The notes beneath the pieces were generated by a model. That model was not told the DNA's origin. It made no database searches and saw only the letters and a list, made by a program, of their open reading frames with translations. This document shows, piece after piece, positions 44,952 through 54,044 of a DNA stretch of 64,000 nucleotides. A program made the position numbers and the translations under genes. How positions within the stretch are numbered: the first letter of the stretch is position 1; every line of letters begins with the position of its first letter. The stretch lies in NCBI RefSeq assembly GCF_900095865.1, contig NZ_FMIZ01000007.1:124001-188000 (forward strand), written 5' to 3'. The DNA comes from Massilioclostridium coli. Its GTDB lineage: Bacteria; Bacillota; Clostridia; Oscillospirales; Ruminococcaceae.

Positions 44952-45659
44952 ATGGATAAAACAAAAAAATTGCTGGTTTCTATCATAGCAGTTGTGCTTG
45001 TCGTCATTTTGGCGATAGGCTTTTGTTTTCTATGGTCAAAACAGAATATGGAAACAGATCTTCTTTGTTTAAACCAGGCAATTACAGCATTTTCTGGATT
45101 GGAAAATGGGGAATTGCAGTCGGTATCCAGCCGTTCTTCGGCTAATCAGGATGCTGAGATGGAGTATATAGATCAAATACATCTGTTGTTTTCTCAGCAG
45201 GAAAATCAGTTGGATTATTTGTTAGAACAGAAATCCACACAACAGCAGGAAACGACTTCATTTTGCTATAAATCTGTTTCCGGAAAAATGTTTTATCAAA
45301 ACGATCAAGGTATTTGGGAAGAAGAGGACTTTTCTAATCAGGTTCCATCTGTGTTGGCTGAAATGTTATCCACATTGGAACAACAAAATGTTAAAAAACT
45401 TTCTGTTGTGAAAAAGGATGGAAATACAGTATATCAAGTTAAAATACAGCCATCCTCCTTATCAGATACCATAGGTGGATATCAAGATATCAGCTATATA
45501 AAAACCTATACTGTGGATTCTGAAGGGATGCTAATCCAAATAAAAACGGAAAACCAGTATGTCGTGAATCAAAATGGGAAAGAAGATACCTTAACGGTAA
45601 CAACAGAAACAAAATTAATTAATAAAAATCAATCTTCTATCCCTGATGCGATTCAATAA
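44952..45659 (+). CDS. Membrane-anchored secreted protein of unknown function
   Basis: A 235-residue protein with an N-terminal membrane helix (about 6-29, LLVSIIAVVLVVILAIGFCFLW) and an extracytoplasmic domain rich in Gln and Ser. The cysteine after the helix (C40 region) is not in a lipobox. The late beta-rich pattern (SYIKTYTVDSEGMLIQIKTENQ) recalls LolA/LppX-like lipoprotein folds with a C-terminal disordered tail, which is weak inference. The ribosome binding site is poor; it follows eutP by 11 bases and may be co-transcribed. A terminator follows. Confidence 0.7.
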   Translation: MDKTKKLLVSIIAVVLVVILAIGFCFLWSKQNMETDLLCLNQAITAFSGLENGELQSVSSRSSANQDAEMEYIDQIHLLFSQQENQLDYLLEQKSTQQQETTSFCYKSVSGKMFYQNDQGIWEEEDFSNQVPSVLAEMLSTLEQQNVKKLSVVKKDGNTVYQVKIQPSSLSDTIGGYQDISYIKTYTVDSEGMLIQIKTENQYVVNQNGKEDTLTVTTETKLINKNQSSIPDAIQ

Positions 45660-45663
45660 TCCT

Positions 45664-45690
45664 AACACCGCTATGCGGTGTTTTTTGCTA
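45664..45690 (+). terminator. Terminator after the secreted protein gene
   Basis: AACACCGC-TAT-GCGGTGTT followed by TTTT; ends the eutS-eutP transcript. Confidence 0.85.
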
Positions 45691-45703
45691 TAAGGAGAAA
45701 TTT

Positions 45704-46384
45704 ATGCATTACCCAAATATTCAACAGGCTGTTTTTTTGGAACGTCCCAACCGGTTTATTGCCCATATTTTAGTGGAAGGAAAAGAACAGCTCTGCCATG
45801 TGAAAAATACAGGACGATGTAAAGAGCTACTAATACCAAATACTACAATTTATGTGCAGCATCATGATAATCCCAATCGGAAAACAAAATATTCTTTAAT
45901 TGCCGTACAAAAAGGGGAACTGTTGATTAACATGGACTCCCAAGTTCCCAATCAGATTGTTGCAGAATGGTTAAAAACAGGAAAATTATTCCCCGATTTA
46001 AAACTGGTCAAACCAGAAACAGTATTTGGATCATCCCGTTTTGATTTTTATCTGGAAACTTCTCAAAAAAAGATTTTTATGGAAGTAAAGGGTTGTACGT
46101 TAGAACAGAATGGAGTTGTGATGTTTCCAGATGCTCCAACTCAGAGGGGAGTAAAACACATTCAGGAATTGATTTTAGCGAAACAACAAGGATACGACGC
46201 ATATCTGATTTTTGTTATCCAGATGAAAGGAGTCCAATATTTTACACCAAACCGTTTGACTCATCCTGAATTTGCGGATGTGTTGCTCCAAGCCAAGAAA
46301 GCAGGGGTAAATATTTTAGCGATGGATTGTATGGTAACGCCGGACAGTATCGAAATTGACCAACAGGTTCCAATTCAATTGTAG
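45704..46384 (+). CDS. sfsA: SfsA family DNA/RNA nuclease-like protein
   Basis: A 226-residue cytoplasmic protein. RPNRFIAHILVEGKEQLCHVKNTGRCKELL and SSRFDFYLE, FMEVKGCTLEQNGVVMFPDAPTQRGVKHIQEL are diagnostic; the latter contains the D-x(n)-E-x-K nuclease-like core. SfsA was first described as a regulator of sugar fermentation in E. coli; its biochemical role is not settled. AAGGAG precedes the ATG. The hydrolase gene 30 bases downstream may be co-transcribed. Confidence 0.93.
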   Translation: MHYPNIQQAVFLERPNRFIAHILVEGKEQLCHVKNTGRCKELLIPNTTIYVQHHDNPNRKTKYSLIAVQKGELLINMDSQVPNQIVAEWLKTGKLFPDLKLVKPETVFGSSRFDFYLETSQKKIFMEVKGCTLEQNGVVMFPDAPTQRGVKHIQELILAKQQGYDAYLIFVIQMKGVQYFTPNRLTHPEFADVLLQAKKAGVNILAMDCMVTPDSIEIDQQVPIQL

Positions 46385-46414
46385 CATTGAGGAGAGAAAC
46401 AATAGGAGGATGGG

Positions 46415-47128
46415 ATGCAAAAAGAATTTTTTTCAATCAATCAAATTCCTGCGGTATTGTGGGGAAAGCGAACTGAAAAACTAATCATTGCGGTTCATGG
46501 AAACCACTCGAATAAAACCGATTTACCGATTGAATATCTGGCACAATCCGCTACTTCCAAAGGATATCAAATTTTAAGCTTTGATTTACCCCAACATGGA
46601 GAGAGAAAAAATAAAATACCACCTTGTAAAGTACCGTTTTGTGTTGAGGACCTTACAACAGTAATGCAGTACGCCAAGAAAAACTGGAATGAAATCAGTT
46701 TGTTTGCGAATAGCATCGGGGCTTATTTTAGCCTTTTGGCTTATCAGCATGAAAACCTAAAACAGGCATGGTTCCTCTCTCCACTGGTAGATATGCAGCA
46801 TATGATTGAGAATATGATGCTGTGGTTTCATATTACGCCAGAACAGTTAAAACAAAAGCAGGAGATTTCTACTCCTATTGGAGAAACATTGGATTGGACA
46901 TATTATTGTTTTGTAAAAGAGCATCCAATTTGTTATTGGAAAACTCCTACTTATATTTTATGTGGGGGACAGGATACGGTTTGTGAACCAGATACAGTAT
47001 CTACGTTCGCGAAACGATTTTCCTGTCAATTGAAACTAGTACCAGAAGCAGAACATTATTTTCATACTCCAGAACAACTGGACATTTTTTCTTCTTGGCT
47101 AGAAGATACCTTATCGGTAGATTTTTAA
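46415..47128 (+). CDS. Alpha/beta-hydrolase
   Basis: A 237-residue cytoplasmic hydrolase. The oxyanion motif VHGNHSNKTD (about 24-33), nucleophile elbow FANSIGAY (about S106, with N in place of the usual second-position Gly), the acid in CGGQDTVCEPD (about 187) and His in PEAEHYFHTPEQ (about 211) form a plausible triad. Esterase-like; substrate unknown. AGGAGG precedes the ATG. Confidence 0.85.
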   Translation: MQKEFFSINQIPAVLWGKRTEKLIIAVHGNHSNKTDLPIEYLAQSATSKGYQILSFDLPQHGERKNKIPPCKVPFCVEDLTTVMQYAKKNWNEISLFANSIGAYFSLLAYQHENLKQAWFLSPLVDMQHMIENMMLWFHITPEQLKQKQEISTPIGETLDWTYYCFVKEHPICYWKTPTYILCGGQDTVCEPDTVSTFAKRFSCQLKLVPEAEHYFHTPEQLDIFSSWLEDTLSVDF

Positions 47129-47434
47129 AATTAGGATAAATTAAAGGAATTTGTGATAAGGTTTCTCCATAAATTATATAACAGTTTACAAAGACATGGT
47201 TTTTGATGAACAATGATGATACAATCAAAGATATGGGATTCATTATAAAGAAAAATGACTATTTGTAAAAGCAGTGGTTGATTTTTTATAATAAAAGTGT
47301 AAGGGGAACCATTAAAAAAATGGTTCCCTTGTATTTTTTATTTTATTTTTTTAATGAGATTATGCTATTATACATAGAGGATAAACTGATAGCCTACAAA
47401 ACGACGTTTTTTGATTGGAATAGAGATGATGACG
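47129..47434. other. Convergent intergenic region, 306 bp
   Basis: Contains a hairpin terminator (47301-47336) usable by the plus-strand hydrolase gene. Nothing else recognisable. Confidence 0.5.
47301..47337 (+). terminator. Terminator-like hairpin
   Basis: AAGGGGAACCAT / ATGGTTCCCTT with one bulged G, followed by GTATTTTTTATTTT. Confidence 0.7.
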
Positions 47435-48199
47435 TTAACATTGGTCTGCCCAGTGTAAAATTGCTTGATGCAAAAATTCCGCACATCCTGGTTGGCGTTC
47501 ATCATAATAGGTTCGGAAACGTTCATCAGAAACATACATTGCAGACAAGCCTTTGTGCGCTTGTGGAGTATACTGTTTCCACACCATGCAAAGCCATTTT
47601 TTATGGAGCACCACAATCTGTTTGGCTTGTTCACTATTGGGTTTGTTACCCGAGACAACGGCATTTTCTAGCAACTGTTTTATGTCGGATTCTAAGGAAT
47701 GGAATTGTTCATATTCTTGTTGGGTCATCTGCATTATTTTTTGATTTGTCGTATCCACTTCATGATTCCCATATTGTTTCCGCGCTTCTTCACCATATAA
47801 GATTTCATTTTGTTGTACTGCTCTTTGTTTAAATGCTTCAAATTTTTCGGTATCGTTCATTTGGTATTCTCCTTTCATGGATAAAATAGTCTGTTCCACT
47901 GTCTGTATCAGGGAAGCAATGTGTGCTTGCTGTTTTTTTAATTCCAGAAGATGTTCTTCCAATGCGTCCATTAGATGGAATTGCTCTTGGTATAGTATTT
48001 TTTGAATCCGTTTTAGATCAAATCCACGTTCTTTATAAAAAAGAATTTGCTGTAACAAATCCAGTTCCTGTTCACCGTAATAGCGGTATCCTGAATCTGT
48101 AGTGTATAACGGTTTTAATAATCCAATCTCATCATAATAGCGTAGGGTGCGTGCACTCACCCCAGCGATATTGGATAATTCTTTAATACTATAATTCAT
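47435..48199 (-). CDS. MerR-family regulator with TipAS-like domain
   Basis: A 254-residue regulator of the TipA/Mta type. Residues 1-70 are a winged helix-turn-helix (YSIKELSNIAGVSARTLRYYDEIGLLKP); a coiled-coil dimer helix follows (about 78-115), then a C-terminal helical TipAS-like domain (about 135-254) with the closing motif DERFRTYYDERQPGCAEFLHQAI. TipAS domains bind thiopeptide and related antibiotics or drugs. The ATG at 48199 lies after GAGGAGG; the longer frame has no ribosome binding site. It is divergent from another MerR gene and no transporter is adjacent. Confidence 0.9.
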   Translation of the reverse strand: MNYSIKELSNIAGVSARTLRYYDEIGLLKPLYTTDSGYRYYGEQELDLLQQILFYKERGFDLKRIQKILYQEQFHLMDALEEHLLELKKQQAHIASLIQTVEQTILSMKGEYQMNDTEKFEAFKQRAVQQNEILYGEEARKQYGNHEVDTTNQKIMQMTQQEYEQFHSLESDIKQLLENAVVSGNKPNSEQAKQIVVLHKKWLCMVWKQYTPQAHKGLSAMYVSDERFRTYYDERQPGCAEFLHQAILHWADQC

Positions 48200-48219
48200 T
48201 TTGATTCCTCCTCTGGATG

Positions 48220-48250
48220 AATACAAGCATACCACTTTCCGTAACGTCAA
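48220..48250 (-). promoter_or_regulatory. MerR-type promoter of the TipA-like gene
   Basis: Minus strand TTGACG (48250-48245), 19-base spacer, TGTATT (48225-48220). The spacer holds the GTTACGGAAAGTGG stretch expected for an operator. Confidence 0.65.
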
Positions 48251-48427
48251 AGTCAATAGCAAATTAAAAATTTTTATTGTAAAAAGAATATCAACTATAC
48301 TGAAATAGTTCTATTAATGATACAATGTCAGCATCATCAGATATTTTAGTTACTAGAAATGGTAAATCGCTGCTACACAATATTTTTAATTATTCTACCA
48401 CATAAAAAAGTTTTTTTCATTTTACTA

Positions 48428-48458
48428 TTGACTCTCCCCTTAGAGGATAGGCTATACT
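48428..48458 (+). promoter_or_regulatory. MerR-type promoter with 19-bp spacer
   Basis: TTGACT (48428-48433), 19 bases, TATACT (48453-48458). An imperfect 9-1-9 dyad (CTCTCCCCT / AGAGGATAG, 7 of 9 matching) fills the spacer. It reads into the MerR gene at 48498. Confidence 0.8.
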
Positions 48459-48497
48459 AGAAACAGATCCGGATCGGAACAACCAAAGGAGGACATT

Positions 48498-49301
48498 ATG
48501 ATTAGTATAGGGCAATTTTCAAAAACATGTTTGGTGACCATAAAGACACTCCATTATTATGATAAAATTGGATTGCTACATCCTGCTAAAATTGACCCTG
48601 ATACCGGCTACCGTTATTATGAGGAATCTCAGCTTTCCACCATGTTGCTGATTGCTAAGTTAAAACGGTACGGGTTTTCCTTACAGGAAATCCAGCAACT
48701 ACTTTGTGAATCGAACCAAAAAGCGCTTTATTCAAAACTCTACCACCAAAAACAAATCCTGGAACAACAGATGGTTCATACAAAAACCGTTATTCAGGAG
48801 TTGGAACAGCATTTATCTGATTTTGAAAGGACAGGCGAAATTATGAATTATCAAGGAAACTATGATGTTCAATTGGAACAAACCGATGACCGTATGATTT
48901 TAAGTAGCAGACAAAATATGAGTGTAGATGAATTTGGAATTTATTTTGGCAAACTGTATGAAACGATATTCCGCAAACAAATCCCAGCAGATGGAAAAGG
49001 TATGGCAATTTATCATGATGAGGAGTTTGATCCTACCTGTAATGACATTGAGGTTGCATTAGAAGTATTTGACCCATCCGCAGCTACCCGTGTGTTGAAA
49101 GGAGGCTTATGCGCAACCACAATCCATTATGGGGCTTATTCCAATTTGCCGGAAGCCTATGGCAAAATGATGCAGTGGATTAAAGAAAATGGATATGAAT
49201 TAATCAATAGCCCATATGAAATTTATGTAAAGACACAATACGACTGCCATACAGTGGAAGATTGGGAAACTAAAATTTATTTTCCCATCCGCAAAAAATA
49301 A
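48498..49301 (+). CDS. MerR-family regulator with GyrI-like effector domain
   Basis: A 267-residue BmrR/BltR-type regulator. Helix-turn-helix and wing (ISIGQFSKTCLVTIKTLHYYDKIGLLHP, then GYRYYEESQL) at about 2-50, a dimerisation helix (about 75-112) and a C-terminal GyrI-like ligand-binding domain (about 118-265) with CNDIEVALEVFDP, TIHYGAYSNLPEAYGKMMQWIKENGYEL and the closing WETKIYFPIRK. Such domains bind bulky cationic drugs. AAAGGAGGAC precedes the ATG. Autoregulated from the promoter at 48428. Confidence 0.9.
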   Translation: MISIGQFSKTCLVTIKTLHYYDKIGLLHPAKIDPDTGYRYYEESQLSTMLLIAKLKRYGFSLQEIQQLLCESNQKALYSKLYHQKQILEQQMVHTKTVIQELEQHLSDFERTGEIMNYQGNYDVQLEQTDDRMILSSRQNMSVDEFGIYFGKLYETIFRKQIPADGKGMAIYHDEEFDPTCNDIEVALEVFDPSAATRVLKGGLCATTIHYGAYSNLPEAYGKMMQWIKENGYELINSPYEIYVKTQYDCHTVEDWETKIYFPIRKK

Positions 49302-49327
49302 AGGTTTATTATAGCTTAACATAACAA

Positions 49328-49367
49328 ACAACCCATACTTTCCAATAAAAAGGAAGGTATGGGTTGT
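49328..49367. terminator. Terminator between merR and spoIVA (convergent)
   Basis: 16-bp stem ACAACCCATACTTTCC / GGAAGGTATGGGTTGT with one wobble. Its T-tract is short on both strands. Confidence 0.65.
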
Positions 49368-49410
49368 ATTTCCATGATAACGGGAAAAATAAAAGAAACG
49401 TTTCCGATTT

Positions 49411-50889
49411 TTATAAAATAATACAGATTAATCCGCTGCAGCCTTCGTTGATAATGCGTTCAATGGTTTCCTGCATTTTTAAGCGGGCGTCACTTGGCAT
49501 ATGGTACAGCTTATTGTGCAGCCCTTCATTTACCAGTTCATGCAGTGATTTGCCAAATATATTGGATTCCCATAGCTTTTCAGGGTTTTCCTCAAAATCA
49601 TTTAATAAGTACATAACCAGTTCTTCTGATTGTTTTTCTGTCCCTACGATTGGGCTGACTTCTGTTTTGATATTAGCTTTCATCATATGGATGGAAGGAG
49701 CTTCCGCTTTTAGTCGTACCCCATATTTTCCACCTTGTTTGACGATTTCCGGTTCTTCCAAAGTTAATTCATCCATTGTTGGCATGACAATGCCATACCC
49801 TGTGGCCTCCACTTCTTCCAAAGCGCTGGAAACTTTATCATACTTCTTTTTAATTTCTGCCAGTTCAATCATACAAGGCATCAAATCCGCTTCTCCTGAA
49901 ATTTCTAAACCTGTAGTTTCCCCGAGAATTTGATAGAATAAATCATTTTTCAGGTTGACTTGGATATTTGCTGTACCACTTCCCAAATCAATTTGATCCA
50001 CCATGCAGCCAGTGATATACTCGCAATCCTTTAATTGATCCAATGTTTTGGATACCTGGAAAATATGGGAAAGGTCTTGGTATGTATCCCGTATGGTCTG
50101 GAACAAAGAGGACTTAAGCCAATGGTCCTTTTGCAGCATGGTAATCCATTTTGGCATATCGATATTAACTTCTTTTACTGGGAACTGGAAGAGGATTTGC
50201 CGTAGAATTTCCCGGATGTTTTCTTCTGTCAATTCCAGGCAGTTTACTGGCATAACAGCCACCTGATATTTTTCCTGCATCTCTTGGGCAAGTTCTTGAG
50301 AAGATGGGGAATAGGGGTTTTCACAGTTTAATAATATGACAAACGGCTTATTGATTTCCTGCAATTCCTGGATAACCCGTTCTTCTGCTTCCTCATATTC
50401 TTCCCTTGGAATATCACTGATACTTCCATCTGTGGTAATCACCAGCCCAATGGTGGAATGTTCCGTAATTACTTTTTGGGTTCCCACCTCAGCCGCCATG
50501 TTAAAGGGTACTTCACTGTCAAACCAAGGGGTCATTACCATACGGGGCATTTCGTTTTCAATGTAGCCCAAGGAGCTGGGAACAATATAACCAACACAAT
50601 CAATCAGACGGACATTCATGACAGCGTTGTCTTCCAATACAATTTTTACCGCTTCTTCTGGAATAAACTTTGGCTCGGTGGTCATAATTGTTTTTCCGGC
50701 AGCTGACTGAGGAAGCTCATCCACTGCCCGTTCCTTTTGGAATTTACTATTGATGTTAGGGATAACCAGCGTTTCCATAAACTTTTTAATAAATGTGGAT
50801 TTCCCTGTACGTACTGGACCTACAACCCCAACATAAATATCACCGTTAGTCCGCTTGGCAATATCTTGATAAATGCTGTTTTTCTCCAT
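49411..50889 (-). CDS. spoIVA: Stage IV sporulation protein A
   Basis: A 492-residue ATPase that polymerises into the basement layer of the spore coat around the forespore. Walker A GPVRTGKS at 24-31, TRAFAC-type GTPase-like core with DCVGYIVPS and TTDGSISDIPREEYEEAEERVI, a NCENPYSP segment, and the C-terminal membrane-associated region ending in GCSGLICIIL. The sequence aligns in layout with the full-length family. It follows sipL by 13 bases with GGAGG before the ATG, so coat scaffold and its anchor partner are co-expressed. Confidence 0.96.
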   Translation of the reverse strand: MEKNSIYQDIAKRTNGDIYVGVVGPVRTGKSTFIKKFMETLVIPNINSKFQKERAVDELPQSAAGKTIMTTEPKFIPEEAVKIVLEDNAVMNVRLIDCVGYIVPSSLGYIENEMPRMVMTPWFDSEVPFNMAAEVGTQKVITEHSTIGLVITTDGSISDIPREEYEEAEERVIQELQEINKPFVILLNCENPYSPSSQELAQEMQEKYQVAVMPVNCLELTEENIREILRQILFQFPVKEVNIDMPKWITMLQKDHWLKSSLFQTIRDTYQDLSHIFQVSKTLDQLKDCEYITGCMVDQIDLGSGTANIQVNLKNDLFYQILGETTGLEISGEADLMPCMIELAEIKKKYDKVSSALEEVEATGYGIVMPTMDELTLEEPEIVKQGGKYGVRLKAEAPSIHMMKANIKTEVSPIVGTEKQSEELVMYLLNDFEENPEKLWESNIFGKSLHELVNEGLHNKLYHMPSDARLKMQETIERIINEGCSGLICIIL

Positions 50890-50902
50890 CTTTACAGCCT
50901 CC

Positions 50903-52417
50903 TTATTCTACAATTGGAATGAGCATCATACGGCGTTCCTCAATAATGGGACGTTCCATCACGTTTTCTTCCATAATAGCATCCATTGAGGTGTTATAAT
51001 GCCGGGCAATGTCCCATAAACTTTCACCGCCATCCGCATAATAAATCGTCAAGGCAGGACGGTTTTTTGTTTCTTTTGGTGCGGTTTCATCAATTGAAAA
51101 ATCAGTTACAATCCGAATCCAGTCTCGGCAGGAAACAGTGCCGCATAGTTTGATTTCTGCTTCTAAATCCAATATGGTTCCATTAAAAGAGTACTCCATA
51201 TTTACAATATCGCCTTTTGTTTGTACAATTGGGTTTTCACAGAGCTGGTCGCTGGATAATTGAAATTCAATTGGAATCTCTTTTGTTAGAAAGACAGGGT
51301 TGTTTTCCGAATCAACTGCCAAAATATCTGCTTCCAATTCCCCTGTAAAATCCAGGTGATCTTCCATTGACTTTGCGGATAGATTACGTACTTTTCCCCA
51401 GACATCAATTACTTGTTGAATATTTTGTAGTTCTACCTGCTGTTTGGACACCATGCTGTCATCCAGTATCCTTATCAGGCGGTCTGTTGCAATTTCTTTG
51501 GTGTCTGTCTGTGATTCATATAAAGTAGAAAAAGCGTCAGTGACACAGGCAATATCTTTTTGGATATAAGCATCCCCACAAAGGGTCAGATCGAACTGGG
51601 CGTTAATCATATTGGAGTCTTCTTCTTTGTGAAGGTCAACCCCCGTAACAAAGTAACAAACATTGCAGCTATAGTCTTCATCTACGCCGGGAAGATCCAA
51701 AATTTGGCTGATCGGAATGGTTTTGGTTGCGGTTTGCAGTTGTTGGTTTTCATCTGAGATACGGTAAATCACATGTAAGATGATATCTCCTTTGGTAACC
51801 ATTTTATTCGCGATTAATTTACATTCCCCTGCAACAGCGGAGGCATAGTAAGAGATAATTTCTTCTGCAGGAGGTTCCAGTGTGAATTGTTCTTCTGCGC
51901 TAAATTGTTTTGTCCCCCATAGGTGACTGCTTCCGGTATGGATGCTTCCCCGGTTTAATTGGATACCGTTCCCTTCGGCATCGGATAGTACCATCTCTTC
52001 TTTTGGGCAATATACCTTGATTTGGATGGTAATTGCTCCTCTCAGGTCAACCCTCCTGGGATTGATCACCCTGCAATTGATGTAATCCCCACTGGTAGAA
52101 TAACAGATAATAGGGGTATTACATTCCCCTTTGATATCCGCTGTTTTGGAAAATGGGTATTTTTGTTGGATGGAATGTAGTTGATTGTTTTCTTCCCCTA
52201 AATAGAGAATATCCACAAAAATAACTCCGTCTACCACTAATTTGTCTCCGGAGGTCCGGCAATTGTATACGCATGGTGTAATTGTAGTTTTTAGTACCTT
52301 AAAAATACCAGGATAATAGTCTGGTAAACTGTAATCCTGTTCGATTGATTGTTCTAAAGTACCATCGTATACTGATTCGTTGATACGAATGTTTTCATGA
52401 GAAAGATTCAGTTCCAT
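50903..52417 (-). CDS. sipL: SpoIVA-interacting protein SipL (DUF3794 repeats plus LysM)
   Basis: A 504-residue coat-anchoring protein. Three DUF3794-type beta domains fill about 30-430 (for example KLVVDGVIFVDILYLGEEN, RVDLRGAITIQIKVYC and VDVWGKVRNLSAKS-like copies); a LysM domain occupies the C-terminus (about 455-504: TIYYADGGESLWDIARHYNTSMDAIMEEN). This layout is that of clostridial SipL, the functional counterpart of SpoVID that binds SpoIVA through LysM. The adjacent spoIVA supports the assignment. GGGGAG precedes the ATG. Confidence 0.9.
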   Translation of the reverse strand: MELNLSHENIRINESVYDGTLEQSIEQDYSLPDYYPGIFKVLKTTITPCVYNCRTSGDKLVVDGVIFVDILYLGEENNQLHSIQQKYPFSKTADIKGECNTPIICYSTSGDYINCRVINPRRVDLRGAITIQIKVYCPKEEMVLSDAEGNGIQLNRGSIHTGSSHLWGTKQFSAEEQFTLEPPAEEIISYYASAVAGECKLIANKMVTKGDIILHVIYRISDENQQLQTATKTIPISQILDLPGVDEDYSCNVCYFVTGVDLHKEEDSNMINAQFDLTLCGDAYIQKDIACVTDAFSTLYESQTDTKEIATDRLIRILDDSMVSKQQVELQNIQQVIDVWGKVRNLSAKSMEDHLDFTGELEADILAVDSENNPVFLTKEIPIEFQLSSDQLCENPIVQTKGDIVNMEYSFNGTILDLEAEIKLCGTVSCRDWIRIVTDFSIDETAPKETKNRPALTIYYADGGESLWDIARHYNTSMDAIMEENVMERPIIEERRMMLIPIVE

Positions 52418-52506
52418 TGATTTCTCCCCTTATCTGATACGGTATTATTATTTTCTATGGCATATATATGAACAAGTTGTACAGCTTATTCCAAAAAACA
52501 AAGGTT

Positions 52507-52535
52507 TTGCGTATTGTAGTAAAATGTTGTATAAT
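52507..52535 (+). promoter_or_regulatory. Promoter of the ClC channel gene
   Basis: TTGCGT (52507-52512), 17-base spacer, TATAAT (52530-52535), about 57 bases before the ATG. Confidence 0.75.
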
Positions 52536-52591
52536 AAGGGTAATTTGCATTTCCAATCAAAAAGGATATAAAAGAAAAAGGGTTTGAAATT

Positions 52592-53845
52592 ATGAATATG
52601 AAACATCGAGTAAAATCGTTCTCCATCCATATTTTTGTTTTTTTCAAATGGATGGCGTTGGCGGCTTTAGTTGGAACGTTAATGGGAGGCATTGGTTCTG
52701 CATTCCGCTTTTGTATTGAAAGGGCTACTGAACTGCGGGAAGGAAATAGCTGGTTACTTTCTTTTTTACCAGTAGCAGGAGTGCTTATTGCAGTAATGTA
52801 TGTAATGTGTGGCATGAAAAACGACCGTGGAACTAACTTGGTAATTACATCGGTAAGAACGACAGAAAACCCTCCTTTGCGACTAGCACCGTTGATTTTT
52901 ATTGGAACCATTTTTACGCATTTGTGTGGGGGTTCCGCAGGCAGGGAAGGAGCAGCAATCCAGTTGGGAGGTAGTGTTGCTTCTAATATTGGGAAATTAT
53001 TTCACCTTGATCAAAATGACCAGCACATGATTACTATGTGTGGAATGAGTGCCGCTTTTGCTGCTTTATTTGGGACGCCATTGACTGCTGCGATTTTTTC
53101 GATGGAAGTCGTCAGTGTTGGAGTCATGTATTATGCCGCAATTGTTCCCTGTGTAATTGCTTCTTTAATTGGCAATCAAATTGCCCTTGCTTTTGGCGCT
53201 GCGTCAGTGGGGTTTGACATTACGGGGATTCCATCGTTAAACTTGATTTCTGCTGGGCAGGTAATTTTACTCGCTGCCCTCTGCGGAGGAGTTAGTATCC
53301 TATTTTGTGTTGCCATGCACAGTGCGGGGAAATTGTATGATAAAGTATTGCCAAATCGTCTGTTACAAGCAATTGTAGGCGGTGTTTTGGTAGTTGTATT
53401 GACTTTGATTTTTCAAACCTATGATTATAATGGAATTGGAACGGATGTAATTTTGAGAGCGACCCAAGGGGAGGTAAAACCAGAGGCGTTTCTATTAAAA
53501 ATTTTGTTTACAGCAGTTACGTTAGGTGCTGGATTTAAGGGGGGCGAGATTGTTCCTGCATTGTTTACCGGCGCTACTTTTGGAGGAACAGTAGGACCTT
53601 TGATTGGATTATCTGCTTCCTTTGGTTCCAGTATTGGCATGATCGGGTTATTCTGTGGTGTTGTCAACTGCCCTTTATCCGCACTATTAATGAGTATTGA
53701 ATTGTTTGGGATACAGGGGATTGGATTATATGCTATTACTGCTGCGGTAAGCTATATGCTCTCTGGGTATTATGGGCTGTATTCTTCTCAAAAAATTATG
53801 TACTCCAAATTAAAGACAAAATACATCAACCAGGATACAAAGTAA
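52592..53845 (+). CDS. ClC-family chloride channel or antiporter
   Basis: A 417-residue integral membrane protein with about ten to twelve helices. GSAGREGAAIQLGG (114-127) is the GxxGxEGP-type selectivity segment, with E119 as gating glutamate, the final Pro replaced by Ala. Second-half motifs GAGFKGGEIVPALFTGATFGGTVG are also typical. Loss of the intracellular proton glutamate cannot be checked without alignment, so channel versus Cl-/H+ or F-/H+ exchange is open. Ribosome binding site is weak (AAAGG). A clear terminator follows. Confidence 0.88.
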   Translation: MNMKHRVKSFSIHIFVFFKWMALAALVGTLMGGIGSAFRFCIERATELREGNSWLLSFLPVAGVLIAVMYVMCGMKNDRGTNLVITSVRTTENPPLRLAPLIFIGTIFTHLCGGSAGREGAAIQLGGSVASNIGKLFHLDQNDQHMITMCGMSAAFAALFGTPLTAAIFSMEVVSVGVMYYAAIVPCVIASLIGNQIALAFGAASVGFDITGIPSLNLISAGQVILLAALCGGVSILFCVAMHSAGKLYDKVLPNRLLQAIVGGVLVVVLTLIFQTYDYNGIGTDVILRATQGEVKPEAFLLKILFTAVTLGAGFKGGEIVPALFTGATFGGTVGPLIGLSASFGSSIGMIGLFCGVVNCPLSALLMSIELFGIQGIGLYAITAAVSYMLSGYYGLYSSQKIMYSKLKTKYINQDTK

Positions 53846-53852
53846 TGGATTC

Positions 53853-53884
53853 AAATGCTGTACCCTATGGTACAGCATTTTTTC
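53853..53884 (+). terminator. Terminator of the ClC gene
   Basis: AAATGCTGTACC / GGTACAGCATTT, perfect 12-bp stem with CTAT loop and a T run. Confidence 0.9.
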
Positions 53885-53963
53885 GATTTGTAATTTGGAA
53901 AAAGGATTACAATAGAATAATAGAACTGTTAACTTTTATAGATGCAATAGTGTAAAAAATTTA

Positions 53964-53978
53964 AAGGAATCTCCTTTA
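53964..53978 (+). repeat. Small inverted repeat in the glpK leader
   Basis: AAAGGA-ATC-TCCTTT, 6-3-6 perfect dyad about 70 bases before the glpK start. Possible operator or leader hairpin; no promoter was assigned with confidence nearby. Confidence 0.35.
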
Positions 53979-54044
53979 CAAATACAAAAGGTTCCGGTAT
54001 ATTTAAAGTGAAAAGCCAAATAAAACAGGAATGAGGTGTTAAAT

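Noticed and set aside
49364-49933. Long plus-strand open frame opposite spoIVA
   Set aside because: It is antisense to the conserved spoIVA coding sequence, has no ribosome binding site and reads as low-complexity Ser-rich sequence.
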